Positions 45,648 through 53,672 of a DNA stretch of 64,000 bases are shown here, piece after piece. The stretch covers positions 1,441,501 through 1,505,500 of the forward strand of contig NZ_CP049057.1 in the NCBI RefSeq assembly GCF_011044175.1. Reading direction: 5' to 3'. Positions within the stretch are counted from its first letter, which is position 1. Every line of letters begins with the position of its first letter. The notes below the pieces were generated by a model. It was not told the DNA's origin. It did not search any database and was given only the letters and a program-made list of their open reading frames with translations. This stretch comes from Rasiella rasia (GTDB lineage: Bacteria > Bacteroidota > Bacteroidia > Flavobacteriales > Flavobacteriaceae). The position numbers and the translations under genes were made by a program.

Positions 45648-45692
45648 AATCGTGGTTTTTACTAATTGATATGCCAAAGATGCTACATAGAC

Positions 45693-45724
45693 TAGGGCAA
45701 TTCAATAGGGCAATTGACGTATTT
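45693..45724. repeat. 32-bp promoter repeat, copy 1
   Basis: These 32 bases are identical to 46454-46485. The repeat contains operator O4 and a second copy of its half-site (TAGGGCAATT) 13 bp away. It begins 46 bp before the start codon of the propeller gene and includes the likely -33 region. Confidence 0.9.
45705..45722. promoter_or_regulatory. Operator palindrome O4, propeller-gene promoter
   Basis: ATAGGGCAATTGACGTAT: heptamers TAGGGCA and TGACGTA with spacer AT. The -7 element CATCTTTG (minus strand, 45675-45682), one mismatch to TAnnTTTG, lies exactly 30 bp away. A TTG (45703-45705) sits 20 bp from it. Confidence 0.65.
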
Positions 45725-45734
45725 AGTGGTGAAC

Positions 45735-45766
45735 GGTGTGTGGTGTGTGGTGTGTGGTGTGTGGTG
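45735..45766. repeat. Tandem 7-bp repeat GGTGTGT
   Basis: There are four perfect copies of GGTGTGT plus GGTG, directly upstream of the propeller promoter (12 bp beyond operator O4). Such tracts can change length by slippage. It is too short and spacer-free to be a CRISPR array. Confidence 0.9.
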
Positions 45767-45891
45767 AAAATAAATATGCTTGATGCTATACGTTTATTTA
45801 TTTGTGAAATAAAAACCGGAAGAAGAACAAATTGTTCCGCTCCCGGCTCCACGTAAAAACCTCAACACTGAGATTTTCTTGAATGGGTTGG

Positions 45892-46410
45892 TTAGTTGTT
45901 ATTAGTAATTTCTAAATTAAATTTTCCCTCTGTTACTTCAACAGTATCGGTTGCATCGTCTTGTTTATACCCAGTAAAATTAAAAGTTCCTTCAATAGAA
46001 TTTCCATCAAAGCTTGAAACTCTTAACTCTCCAGTAGCATCTGTACCATTAAGAGAAAGGTATATCACGACCGTATTCGGATCTGGATTACTTGGGTCTG
46101 GCAAATAACTGTAGGTTCCAATATTTATAAAGCTTAGATCATAAGTGCCTACACCATCAAAATTTTGAATAATCATTTGCAAATTCTCAGATTGCGAAGT
46201 ACCACCAGAAATAGTCAATACATCTCCTTGTGGACTGTTAGTAATTTGTGCCTGCACCGCAATATCTGCTGTTAGTGTAGCGCCATCAATTTTAGCAGTC
46301 AATGTTCCAGTTGCTTCTCCTGGATCTTCTCCACCGTCGTCATCTTTTTTACATGCTACTACAGCTAAACTCATCAATAAGATTAGACTAATTTGTTTTA
46401 AGGTTTTCAT
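45892..46410 (-). CDS. DUF6252-like lipoprotein
   Basis: This 172-residue protein has a lipoprotein signal ending LAVVAC (Cys20) followed by KKDDDGGED, which fits the K-then-acidic surface-export signal of flavobacterial lipoproteins. The body is a beta-rich domain (GTLTAKIDGATLTADIAVQA, LTISGGTSQSENLQM, GTFNFTGYK) like the DUF6252 family of unknown function. The ATG at 46410 is chosen because it starts the lipoprotein signal. Its promoter shares the 32-bp repeat and operator O5 with the propeller gene. Confidence 0.75.
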   Translation of the reverse strand: MKTLKQISLILLMSLAVVACKKDDDGGEDPGEATGTLTAKIDGATLTADIAVQAQITNSPQGDVLTISGGTSQSENLQMIIQNFDGVGTYDLSFINIGTYSYLPDPSNPDPNTVVIYLSLNGTDATGELRVSSFDGNSIEGTFNFTGYKQDDATDTVEVTEGKFNLEITNNN

Positions 46411-46453
46411 AAATAAGGTTTTTAAGTTTATGGTACAAATGTGCAAACTGCTG

Positions 46454-46485
46454 TAGGGCAATTCAATAGGGCAATTGACGTATTT
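46454..46485. repeat. 32-bp promoter repeat, copy 2
   Basis: This is the second copy of the 45693-45724 repeat, located 44 bp before the lipoprotein start codon, nearly the same distance as copy 1 before the propeller gene. Flanking bases differ, so only the control region is shared. Confidence 0.9.
46466..46483. promoter_or_regulatory. Operator palindrome O5, lipoprotein promoter
   Basis: ATAGGGCAATTGACGTAT, identical to O4. The -7 element CACATTTG (minus strand, 46436-46443) lies exactly 30 bp away, with TTG at 46464-46466 as a possible -33. Confidence 0.65.
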
Positions 46486-46514
46486 GATGTTATTTGGTGA
46501 GTAGTAAAACTCTT

Positions 46515-47480
46515 TTAGTCAAAGGTTACGTGAGGCAGCTTTGTTTGTAGTGTCGCTACTTTTTGCTGCAGGTCTTGCTGAAAGTTTACATGGGCTTCAC
46601 CATTGGGATAAAAGGGTCTATGTTGTAATCCTTTTTGAACAACATCAACCTCCTTTTGAAGTTGTAGAGTTTCCGAAGCAATCCAAACCAACTGAAACTT
46701 ATCCCAAATGTAATCTACCGCTATTTTAGAAGGATGTATCATGTCTTCTCCGTAAAAACGATAGTCTCTTAGCTCATCCATCATAATTTCATAAGAAGGA
46801 AAATAATGTGTTTGAAGCGTATCAATTATCGGTTTTTGATTCATAAATGTGTGGATGCCTGCAATGAGATGCGCCTTGCCTTGAGTGTTTTCTACAAAAC
46901 CATCTTTAAGATGTCGTACTGGCGAAACCGTGGTGATAATTTTTACTGTCGAATTTATTTCAGAAAGTAATGAAACTGTACGTGCTATACTTGCTGAAAT
47001 TTCCTGCATTGAAAGTAATTCCTTCGTAAATTCTTTCTGCGGGAGTTTATGACAATTGGCCACAACAGCGTTAGAAGCCACATGCCTATAAACCCAAGCC
47101 GTACCGTAGGTAAAAATAATATGTGACGTTTGTCGTACATACGAAGCAAACTCAAGCAACGTATTATTTAACAATGCAATTAGCTGCTCTTTTGAAGTTT
47201 CTGTAACAGAAGAGTGAGTTTCAAAACAAAACCATTGTCCGTCACGTTCAAATACATCAGTTTCGGTAAACAAGGTTTGGTGTATTGCACGGTGTATAAG
47301 TTGTTCAATCGCTAGAGGATGAAATACAATACCAAACGGATTTACACTACTTTGAAACTTAAAATACGCTAATTTTTCGCCAATATTTTCTGTAAAACAA
47401 GACCCAATTAACAAAATTTTTGAGTCGTAGTTAATTTGGTTAGCTACTGGTTTTAGTGGTATGGTTGTTTGTAGTTTCAC
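46515..47480 (-). CDS. GSCFA-domain protein
   Basis: This 321-residue protein is named for the GSCFA-type motif, seen here as LLIGSCFTENIG near residue 25. It also has FGIVFHPLAIEQLI, HIIFTYGTAWVYRH and the C-terminal DYRFYGEDMIHPSKIAVDYIW. The fold is SGNH-hydrolase-like, with a Ser in GSC and a late Asp-x-x-His (DMIHPS). It probably acts on esters of cell-surface glycans, but the substrate is unknown. It lies alone downstream of alaS. Confidence 0.83.
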   Translation of the reverse strand: MKLQTTIPLKPVANQINYDSKILLIGSCFTENIGEKLAYFKFQSSVNPFGIVFHPLAIEQLIHRAIHQTLFTETDVFERDGQWFCFETHSSVTETSKEQLIALLNNTLLEFASYVRQTSHIIFTYGTAWVYRHVASNAVVANCHKLPQKEFTKELLSMQEISASIARTVSLLSEINSTVKIITTVSPVRHLKDGFVENTQGKAHLIAGIHTFMNQKPIIDTLQTHYFPSYEIMMDELRDYRFYGEDMIHPSKIAVDYIWDKFQLVWIASETLQLQKEVDVVQKGLQHRPFYPNGEAHVNFQQDLQQKVATLQTKLPHVTFD

Positions 47481-47548
47481 TTTGTAATACGCTACTGCAG
47501 TTTGGTATGCGGCAAGCTTAAACTGCGCATCGCATCTAGTTAAAATTT

Positions 47549-50161
47549 TTAATTGATATACTCTTTAGCAGCGAGCAACGCCTTTTCTACACCATCTGGA
47601 TTCTTACCTCCAGCGGTTGCAAAAAATGGTTGTCCACCACCACCACCTTGAATATGTTTTCCAAGCTTACGAACAATTTGTCCAGCATTCAGATCTTTTT
47701 CAGAAGCTAGGTCTTTAGAAATATAGCATGTTAACAATGCCTTTCCTCCTACTTTGCTACCAAACAAGATAAAAAGATTCTCTACTTCCCCTCCTAATTC
47801 AAAAGCCAGATCTTTTAATCCGCCAGCATCTAAATCTACCTCTTTGGCTAAGAAATTAACTCCATTTAAATCTTCTATTTCATTTTTAAGCTCACCTTTT
47901 ATGTTTTTTGCCTTGTCTTTAAGCAATTCTTCCAATTGTTTCTGTAGGCTAGAATTATCCTCTTGCAGTTTTTCGATCGCACTTGCAGGATCTTTGGTGT
48001 TGTTCAGTAATTTCTGAACTTCTTTATATGCTTTGCTCCTATCTTCAAAATAAGATTTGGCGGCATCTCCTGTAATAGCTTCTATACGTCTTATACCGCT
48101 TGCAACTGCTCCTTCAGAAGTAATTATAAAGTGCCATACATCGCTGGTGTTTTTTACGTGAGTTCCCCCGCATAATTCCATAGATTTTCCAAACTTAATA
48201 GCACGTACTGTGTCATCGTACTTTTCACCAAAAAGGGCAATTGCACCTTCATCGATCGCCTGCTGATATGGAATATTTCTTCGTTCTTCAAGGGCAATCC
48301 CTTCTCGAATTCTCCCGTTTACAAAATCCTCTACTTCTCTCAACTGTTCATCATTTACTTTGCTGAAATGTGAAAAATCGAAACGCAAGTTACCACTGTG
48401 CACCATACTCCCCTTTTGCGCCACATGCTCCCCTAAAATATTACGCAAAGCTTGATGTAATAAATGTGTTGCTGTATGATTTGCTGCTGTTCTACCACGT
48501 TGTTTTGTGTCTACTACAACTTTAAATATATCTTCTGGACGTCGTGGAAGGTTTTTAGCAAAATGTACAATAAGGTTATTTTCTTTTTTGGTATCGATAA
48601 TGTAAACCACTTCACCATTAGGCGCTTCTAAATATCCTTTATCGCCTACCTGCCCTCCTCCTTCTGGATAAAAAGGCGTTAGGTTAAACACAAGTTGATA
48701 GAGCTCTCCATCTTTTTTACTTTCTATTTTTCTATAACGCGTAATACGCACTTGACCTTCTAAGGTATCATAGCCAACAAACTCTTCTATGGCATCATCT
48801 CTAAGCACCACCCAATCTCCTGTAGCCACCTTTGTTGCAGCTCGCGAACGATCTTTTTGCTTTTGAAGTTCGGTTTCAAACTCGGCTTCGTTAAGACTAT
48901 ACCCGCGCTCTCGAAGTATCAAACTAGTTAGGTCAATCGGAAAACCAAAGGTGTCGTACAATTCAAATGCCTTGGCTCCTGAGATTTCTTTGCCATTGGC
49001 TGTTTGAATAATATTTTCTAGTAAGACCAAACCTTGATCTAGTGTACGTAAAAAAGAGGCCTCTTCTTCTTTAATAACATTGGTAATTAGGGTTTTTTCC
49101 TTTTTAAGCTCTGGGAACGAGTTCCCCATTTGCATGCTTAATGTTTCTATTAACTTATATATAAAAGGTTCTTTGGTATCTAAAAATGTAAATCCGTATC
49201 TAATCGCACGTCGCAAAATTCGTCGAATCACATACCCAGCTCCTGTATTGCTTGGTAATTGTCCGTCTGCAATGCTAAAAGCAACCGCTCGAACGTGGTC
49301 TGAAATCACACGAATTGCAATATCTACTTTTTCGTCTTTCCCGTAGGTACTGTTGGTAATTGCTTCCACTTCTCTAATGAGCGGAGTAAACACATCGGTA
49401 TCGTAGTTACTTTGTTTTTCTTGCAGTACCATTGCTAGGCGTTCAAAACCCATTCCGGTATCTACGTGTTGCGCGGGTAATTTGTCTAAACTTCCGTTGG
49501 CTTTACGGTTAAACTGCATAAATACCAGGTTCCAAATCTCAACTACCTGAGGGTGGTCTTGATTTACCAAACTAGCGCCAGAAACTTTTGCTTTTTCTTC
49601 AGCAGATCTAATATCTACGTGAATTTCAGAACAAGGGCCACATGGGCCTTGCTCACCCATTTCCCAAAAGTTATCTGCTTTATTTCCATTTAAGATACGA
49701 TCTTCGGCTATATACTGTTTCCAAATATCATAGGCTTCACTATCACGCTCTAAATTTTCCGAAGCGTCACCTTCAAAAATAGTTACATATAAGATATCTT
49801 TATCGATGCCGTACACTTCGGTAAGCAACTCCCATGCCCATGCAATAGCTTCTTTTTTAAAATAGTTGCCAAAACTCCAATTTCCTAGCATTTCAAACAT
49901 GGTGTGATGGTAGGTATCCATTCCAACCTCCTCAAGGTCGTTGTGTTTTCCACTCACACGCAAGCATTTTTGTGTATCTGCAACACGCGGCTCGGTTATA
50001 TCTTTGTTTCCCAAAAAATATTCTTTAAAAGGAACCATCCCTGCATTGGTAAACATTAGGGTAGGATCATTCTTTATAACCATAGGGGCCGAAGGAACAA
50101 TTTTATGCTGTTTCGACTTAAAAAACTCTAAAAACTGTGAGCGTATCTCGCTAGATTTCAT
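47549..50161 (-). CDS. alaS: Alanyl-tRNA synthetase
   Basis: This 870-residue class II synthetase charges tRNA-Ala. Motif 1 lies in [16 protein letters not shown]. The editing domain has zinc motifs [10 protein letters not shown] and CGGTH. The C-terminal oligomerisation domain ends with [24 protein letters not shown]. The length is normal. It is transcribed away from the M23 peptidase gene across a 120-bp gap. Confidence 0.98.
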   Translation of the reverse strand: MKSSEIRSQFLEFFKSKQHKIVPSAPMVIKNDPTLMFTNAGMVPFKEYFLGNKDITEPRVADTQKCLRVSGKHNDLEEVGMDTYHHTMFEMLGNWSFGNYFKKEAIAWAWELLTEVYGIDKDILYVTIFEGDASENLERDSEAYDIWKQYIAEDRILNGNKADNFWEMGEQGPCGPCSEIHVDIRSAEEKAKVSGASLVNQDHPQVVEIWNLVFMQFNRKANGSLDKLPAQHVDTGMGFERLAMVLQEKQSNYDTDVFTPLIREVEAITNSTYGKDEKVDIAIRVISDHVRAVAFSIADGQLPSNTGAGYVIRRILRRAIRYGFTFLDTKEPFIYKLIETLSMQMGNSFPELKKEKTLITNVIKEEEASFLRTLDQGLVLLENIIQTANGKEISGAKAFELYDTFGFPIDLTSLILRERGYSLNEAEFETELQKQKDRSRAATKVATGDWVVLRDDAIEEFVGYDTLEGQVRITRYRKIESKKDGELYQLVFNLTPFYPEGGGQVGDKGYLEAPNGEVVYIIDTKKENNLIVHFAKNLPRRPEDIFKVVVDTKQRGRTAANHTATHLLHQALRNILGEHVAQKGSMVHSGNLRFDFSHFSKVNDEQLREVEDFVNGRIREGIALEERRNIPYQQAIDEGAIALFGEKYDDTVRAIKFGKSMELCGGTHVKNTSDVWHFIITSEGAVASGIRRIEAITGDAAKSYFEDRSKAYKEVQKLLNNTKDPASAIEKLQEDNSSLQKQLEELLKDKAKNIKGELKNEIEDLNGVNFLAKEVDLDAGGLKDLAFELGGEVENLFILFGSKVGGKALLTCYISKDLASEKDLNAGQIVRKLGKHIQGGGGGQPFFATAGGKNPDGVEKALLAAKEYIN

Positions 50162-50194
50162 GGGTATCTTATTATAGTAAAAAGCGCATATTTT

Positions 50195-50222
50195 TTGCGC
50201 TTAAAAACAATTTATATCTTTG
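50195..50222 (+). promoter_or_regulatory. Promoter of the M23 peptidase gene
   Basis: TTG at 50195-50197, 17 bp, then TATCTTTG (50215-50222), a full -7 match. The leader would be about 55 nt. Confidence 0.6.
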
Positions 50223-50281
50223 CAGGGCGTTTACAAAACGTACACACCACCATCACCGCAAAAATAGGATTTTTTTAGCGT

Positions 50282-51259
50282 ATGTCTAAGGTTAAATATT
50301 ACTACGATAGCGAGACCCTCTCCTATCGAAAAATTGAAAAGAAAAAAGGGCGTAAACTGGGCATTTTTGTACTTAGTTTGCTGGGGATGTTATTAAGTGG
50401 TTTCTTACTTTTAGTTGTTTATCTAAACCTTCCTGGCGTTGAAACGCCAAGAGAAAAAGCCATGAAACGCGAACTTGCTAACATGGAACTCCAGTATACT
50501 TTATTAAATCGTAAGATGGATCAAGCTGAAAGCGTCTTAAACGATTTAGCTGAAAGAGATAATAGCCTTTATCGCGTATATTTTGAAGCCAACCCAATTC
50601 CTGAGGAGCAGCGAAAAGCTGGGTTTGGGGGTATTAATAGATATAAAGACTTAGAAGGATTTAATAATTCAAACCTCATCGTTAATGCCCATAAACGATT
50701 AGACATTCTCACAAAACAAATTGTGGTGCAGTCTAAATCTCTAGATGAAATTGCGCAGCTGGCAGAGGAAAAAGAAAAGTTACTTGCGGCTATTCCAGCA
50801 ATACAACCTGTAAACAATGAAGACCTAACGCGAATGGCTTCAGGTTTCGGTTTTAGAACCGACCCGTTTACTAAAGCGCTTAAGAAGCATTGGGGGATGG
50901 ACTTTACAGCACCGCGAGGCACACCCGTATACGCCAGTGGTGATGGAAAAGTAACACGAGCCGATAATACGGCATCTGGTTATGGAAATCATATTAGAAT
51001 AGACCATGGCTACGGGTACGAAAGCCTCTATGCCCATTTATATAAGTTTAATGTACGTAATGGCCAAAAAGTAAAGCGAGGTGATTTAATTGGTTTTGTT
51101 GGTAGCACCGGGCGTAGTGAAGCTCCGCATTTACACTATGAAGTTTTTAAAGATGGCGACCGAATTAATCCGATTAATTTTTACTACGGAAACTTGAGTC
51201 CGAAAGAATTTGCCGAGCTTTTAAAAACATCCCAACAAGAAAATCAGTCGTTAGACTAG
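50282..51259 (+). CDS. M23-family peptidoglycan endopeptidase, membrane anchored
   Basis: This 325-residue protein has a cytosolic basic start and one membrane helix (about 26-48, GIFVLSLLGMLLSGFLLLVVYL). A periplasmic coiled coil (about 58-180) and a LytM domain follow. The zinc motifs are HWGMDFTAPRG (H-x3-D) and HLHYEV. It probably cuts peptide crosslinks during growth or division. The coiled coil suggests it binds or activates partners. Confidence 0.9.
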   Translation: MSKVKYYYDSETLSYRKIEKKKGRKLGIFVLSLLGMLLSGFLLLVVYLNLPGVETPREKAMKRELANMELQYTLLNRKMDQAESVLNDLAERDNSLYRVYFEANPIPEEQRKAGFGGINRYKDLEGFNNSNLIVNAHKRLDILTKQIVVQSKSLDEIAQLAEEKEKLLAAIPAIQPVNNEDLTRMASGFGFRTDPFTKALKKHWGMDFTAPRGTPVYASGDGKVTRADNTASGYGNHIRIDHGYGYESLYAHLYKFNVRNGQKVKRGDLIGFVGSTGRSEAPHLHYEVFKDGDRINPINFYYGNLSPKEFAELLKTSQQENQSLD

Positions 51260-51347
51260 AATTACTCTAAAGCTACGACACCTATTTTAACCGAATCTTT
51301 TCAACGTTTAGATATTTCTCACTAACTTCGTGAGGCAATATGTTTTT

Positions 51348-51677
51348 ATGCACGTAGATTTACCTGAAAAATTATATTATAGCATTGGCGAAGTTGCCAA
51401 AGCTTTTGATGTGAACACCTCCTTGATTAGATTTTGGGAGAAAGAATTTGATGTTTTACAGCCCAAGAAAAATGCAAAAGGAAACAGAAAGTTCACCCCA
51501 GCAGATATAAAGAATCTAGAATTAATTTTTCATCTGGTTAAAGACCGTGGTTTTACATTAGAAGGAGCTAAAATACATCTAAAAGAAAACAAACAAAAAA
51601 CACTTAGTAATTTTGATATTATACGAAAGCTTGAAACGGTAAAAGCCGAGCTTTTAAAAATAAAAGACCAACTCTAA
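51348..51677 (+). CDS. MerR-family transcriptional regulator
   Basis: This 109-residue protein has a MerR winged helix (YYSIGEVAKAFDVNTSLIRFWEKEFDVLQPKKNAKGNRKFTPADI) and a coiled helix, but no C-terminal sensor domain. It is the short form common in Bacteroidetes. The ATG at 51348 is preferred over an in-frame GTG at 51330, which adds six unsupported residues. It lies 13 bp before lemA, so the four genes 51348-53564 probably form one unit. Confidence 0.85.
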   Translation: MHVDLPEKLYYSIGEVAKAFDVNTSLIRFWEKEFDVLQPKKNAKGNRKFTPADIKNLELIFHLVKDRGFTLEGAKIHLKENKQKTLSNFDIIRKLETVKAELLKIKDQL

Positions 51678-51690
51678 AACCTCACCAATC

Positions 51691-52293
51691 ATGAAAAAAT
51701 GGATTATACCTATTATACTGATTGCCATACTACTAATGGCCGGTATGTTCTTAGTAAATCTTAATAATCGTTTAGTACCTCTAGATGAAGGTGTTTCTGC
51801 CCAATGGGGTAATGTTGAAAGTGCCTACCAACGTCGTGCAGACCTCATCCCAAATATTGTGAGTACTGCCAAAGGGTATGCAGAGTTTGAACAAGAAACG
51901 TTAATTAAGGTTACCGAAGCTAGAAGTAAGGCTACGTCAATTCAGATAGACCCTAGCAATATTACGCCAGCGCAATTACAACAATTTCAACAAGCACAAG
52001 CAGGATTAACTTCTGCCCTATCTAGACTTTTGGCAGTTTTTGAACGCTATCCAGATTTAAAAGCAAACGAAAACTTTAGAGAGCTAATTAATGAGCTAGA
52101 ACGCACCGAAAACAGAATTAATGTAGAGCGAAACCGTTTTAACGAAAAAGCGCTTGCCTTAAATACAGAGCTCAAAATGTTCCCAGAGAAAATGTTCGTG
52201 GGTATGTTAGGCTTTGAAGAAAGAGCCTACTTTAAGGCCGCCGAAGGAAGTGAAAATGCACCAGAGGTTGAATTTGACTTCGGAAATGATTAA
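51691..52293 (+). CDS. LemA-family membrane protein
   Basis: This 200-residue protein has an N-terminal membrane helix (about 4-23) followed by the LemA helical domain (LVPLDEGVSAQWGNVESAYQRRADLIPNIV, FRELINELERTENRINVERNRFNE). LemA proteins are widely linked with TPM-domain proteins, as here, but have no settled function. Confidence 0.92.
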   Translation: MKKWIIPIILIAILLMAGMFLVNLNNRLVPLDEGVSAQWGNVESAYQRRADLIPNIVSTAKGYAEFEQETLIKVTEARSKATSIQIDPSNITPAQLQQFQQAQAGLTSALSRLLAVFERYPDLKANENFRELINELERTENRINVERNRFNEKALALNTELKMFPEKMFVGMLGFEERAYFKAAEGSENAPEVEFDFGND

Positions 52294-52305
52294 TTTAAGG
52301 TACAG

Positions 52306-52743
52306 ATGTCTAAAGTAGAAGATTTTTTAACTCAAGACGAAGAAATAGCTGTCGTAGAGGCCATTCGTACAGCAGAACGCAATACCTCGGGTGAAATTCG
52401 CGTACACCTTGAAGCACATAGCAAAATTGATGCATTTGATCGGGCAACCGAAGTATTCGATTTTTTACACATGAACAACACCAAACTAAGTAATGGTGTA
52501 TTACTTTACATTGCTGTAGAAGACCGTACGCTTGTTATAATGGGCGACAAAGGTATTAATGATGTTGTACCCCCTAATTTTTGGGAAAGCACCAAAGATG
52601 CGATTATCGATAGATTTAAAAATGGAGATATGAAACAAGGCTTGGTAGATGGTATCATAAAAGCTGGAGAACAATTAAAAGTCCATTTTCCGTATAAGAA
52701 AAAAGACACCAACGAATTACCTGATGATATTTCGGTTGGGTAA
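52306..52743 (+). CDS. TPM-domain protein, soluble
   Basis: This 145-residue protein has one TPM/Psb32-like domain (TAERNTSGEIRVHLEAHSK, NGVLLYIAVEDRTLVIMGDKGIND) and no signal peptide or membrane segment, so it is probably cytosolic. It lies 12 bp after lemA and 17 bp before a second TPM gene. TPM domains in characterised cases bind metals or act as phosphatases. Confidence 0.87.
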   Translation: MSKVEDFLTQDEEIAVVEAIRTAERNTSGEIRVHLEAHSKIDAFDRATEVFDFLHMNNTKLSNGVLLYIAVEDRTLVIMGDKGINDVVPPNFWESTKDAIIDRFKNGDMKQGLVDGIIKAGEQLKVHFPYKKKDTNELPDDISVG

Positions 52744-52760
52744 TTGTAGTTAAAATTACA

Positions 52761-53564
52761 TTGAAAACAGCACAGCACAAACATATTTTATTTACCGTTT
52801 TTACGGTATGCTTGCTATTTTCACAAAGTATTGTCGCACAGTTTACTATTCCGCCTAAACCTACAAAGGTTTCTGAACAAACTTCTCTGTACGATTATAT
52901 CAATTTACTTTCGGCCTCTCAAAAAACTGCTCTTGAGCAGAAACTAATTCGTTACGCAGATTCTACATCAACACAAATTGTAGTAGCTATTATTGGTACT
53001 TCTAATGGAGACGACCTAGCTCTGGTAGGTGCTAAGTGGGGTCAACAATGGGGTATTGGTCAGGCAGACAAAGACAACGGCATTTTAATTATTCTAGCCA
53101 AAGACGACCGAAAAGTAGATATTAACACTGGTTATGGTATTGAATACCGAGTGAGTGATCGCACAGCAGAACAAATTATTAACCGCGTAATGATTCCAGA
53201 ATTTAAATCTGGGAATTACTACGCTGGTTTAGACAAAGGTGCCGATGCCCTTTTTAAAGCCCTTGAAGGCGAATTTAAAGAAGACCGAGATTTTTCATCG
53301 AATGATAACAGTCATTTTATTTTTGTCATAATCATCTTTATTATCATCTTAATCTTATTACGCAACCGGGGTGGTAAGGGTGGAAAAGGTGGTGGTGGCT
53401 CAAGTTTATTAGACGTAATCATCTTAAGCAACATGGGACGCACAGGCGGCTTTGGAGGAGGCGGTGGAAGTTTTGGCGGAGGCGGAAGTTTTGGTGGCGG
53501 TGGCTTTGGAGGCGGCTTTGGAGGTGGAGGCTTCGGTGGAGGTGGCGCTTCAGGTGGCTGGTAG
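52761..53564 (+). CDS. TPM-domain protein with membrane helix and glycine-rich tail (YgcG-like)
   Basis: This 267-residue protein has a signal peptide (ends IVAQ near residue 27), a TPM domain (SLYDYINLLSASQKTALEQKL, DNGILIILAKDDRKVDINTGYGIEY), one membrane helix (about 188-202, FIFVIIIFIIILILL) and a tail made of GGGSFGG/GGFGG repeats. It starts with TTG, which keeps the signal peptide. The layout matches YgcG-type proteins that accompany LemA. Confidence 0.88.
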   Translation: MKTAQHKHILFTVFTVCLLFSQSIVAQFTIPPKPTKVSEQTSLYDYINLLSASQKTALEQKLIRYADSTSTQIVVAIIGTSNGDDLALVGAKWGQQWGIGQADKDNGILIILAKDDRKVDINTGYGIEYRVSDRTAEQIINRVMIPEFKSGNYYAGLDKGADALFKALEGEFKEDRDFSSNDNSHFIFVIIIFIIILILLRNRGGKGGKGGGGSSLLDVIILSNMGRTGGFGGGGGSFGGGGSFGGGGFGGGFGGGGFGGGGASGGW

Positions 53565-53672
53565 ATTAATGTGCTATAAATAGGGACAAAAATTTTGAGT
53601 CATATACCTTGGTGTTTCTATAATAGCAACCTTTCAACCTAGCATTAGAAAGCTACTTCAAATAAATTCTTA

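Noticed and set aside
45735-45766. Tandem GGTGTGT repeats as a CRISPR array
   Set aside because: The unit is 7 bp with no spacers, and no cas gene is present in the window.
45693-46485. 32-bp direct repeats as ends of an insertion or integration
   Set aside because: The DNA between the copies is the propeller promoter's upstream gap and a lipoprotein gene, with no transposase or integrase. Both copies sit at matching promoter positions.
53440-53560. Glycine-rich coding repeats as an intergenic repeat
   Set aside because: The repeats stay in frame as the tail of the TPM protein, a known feature of that family.
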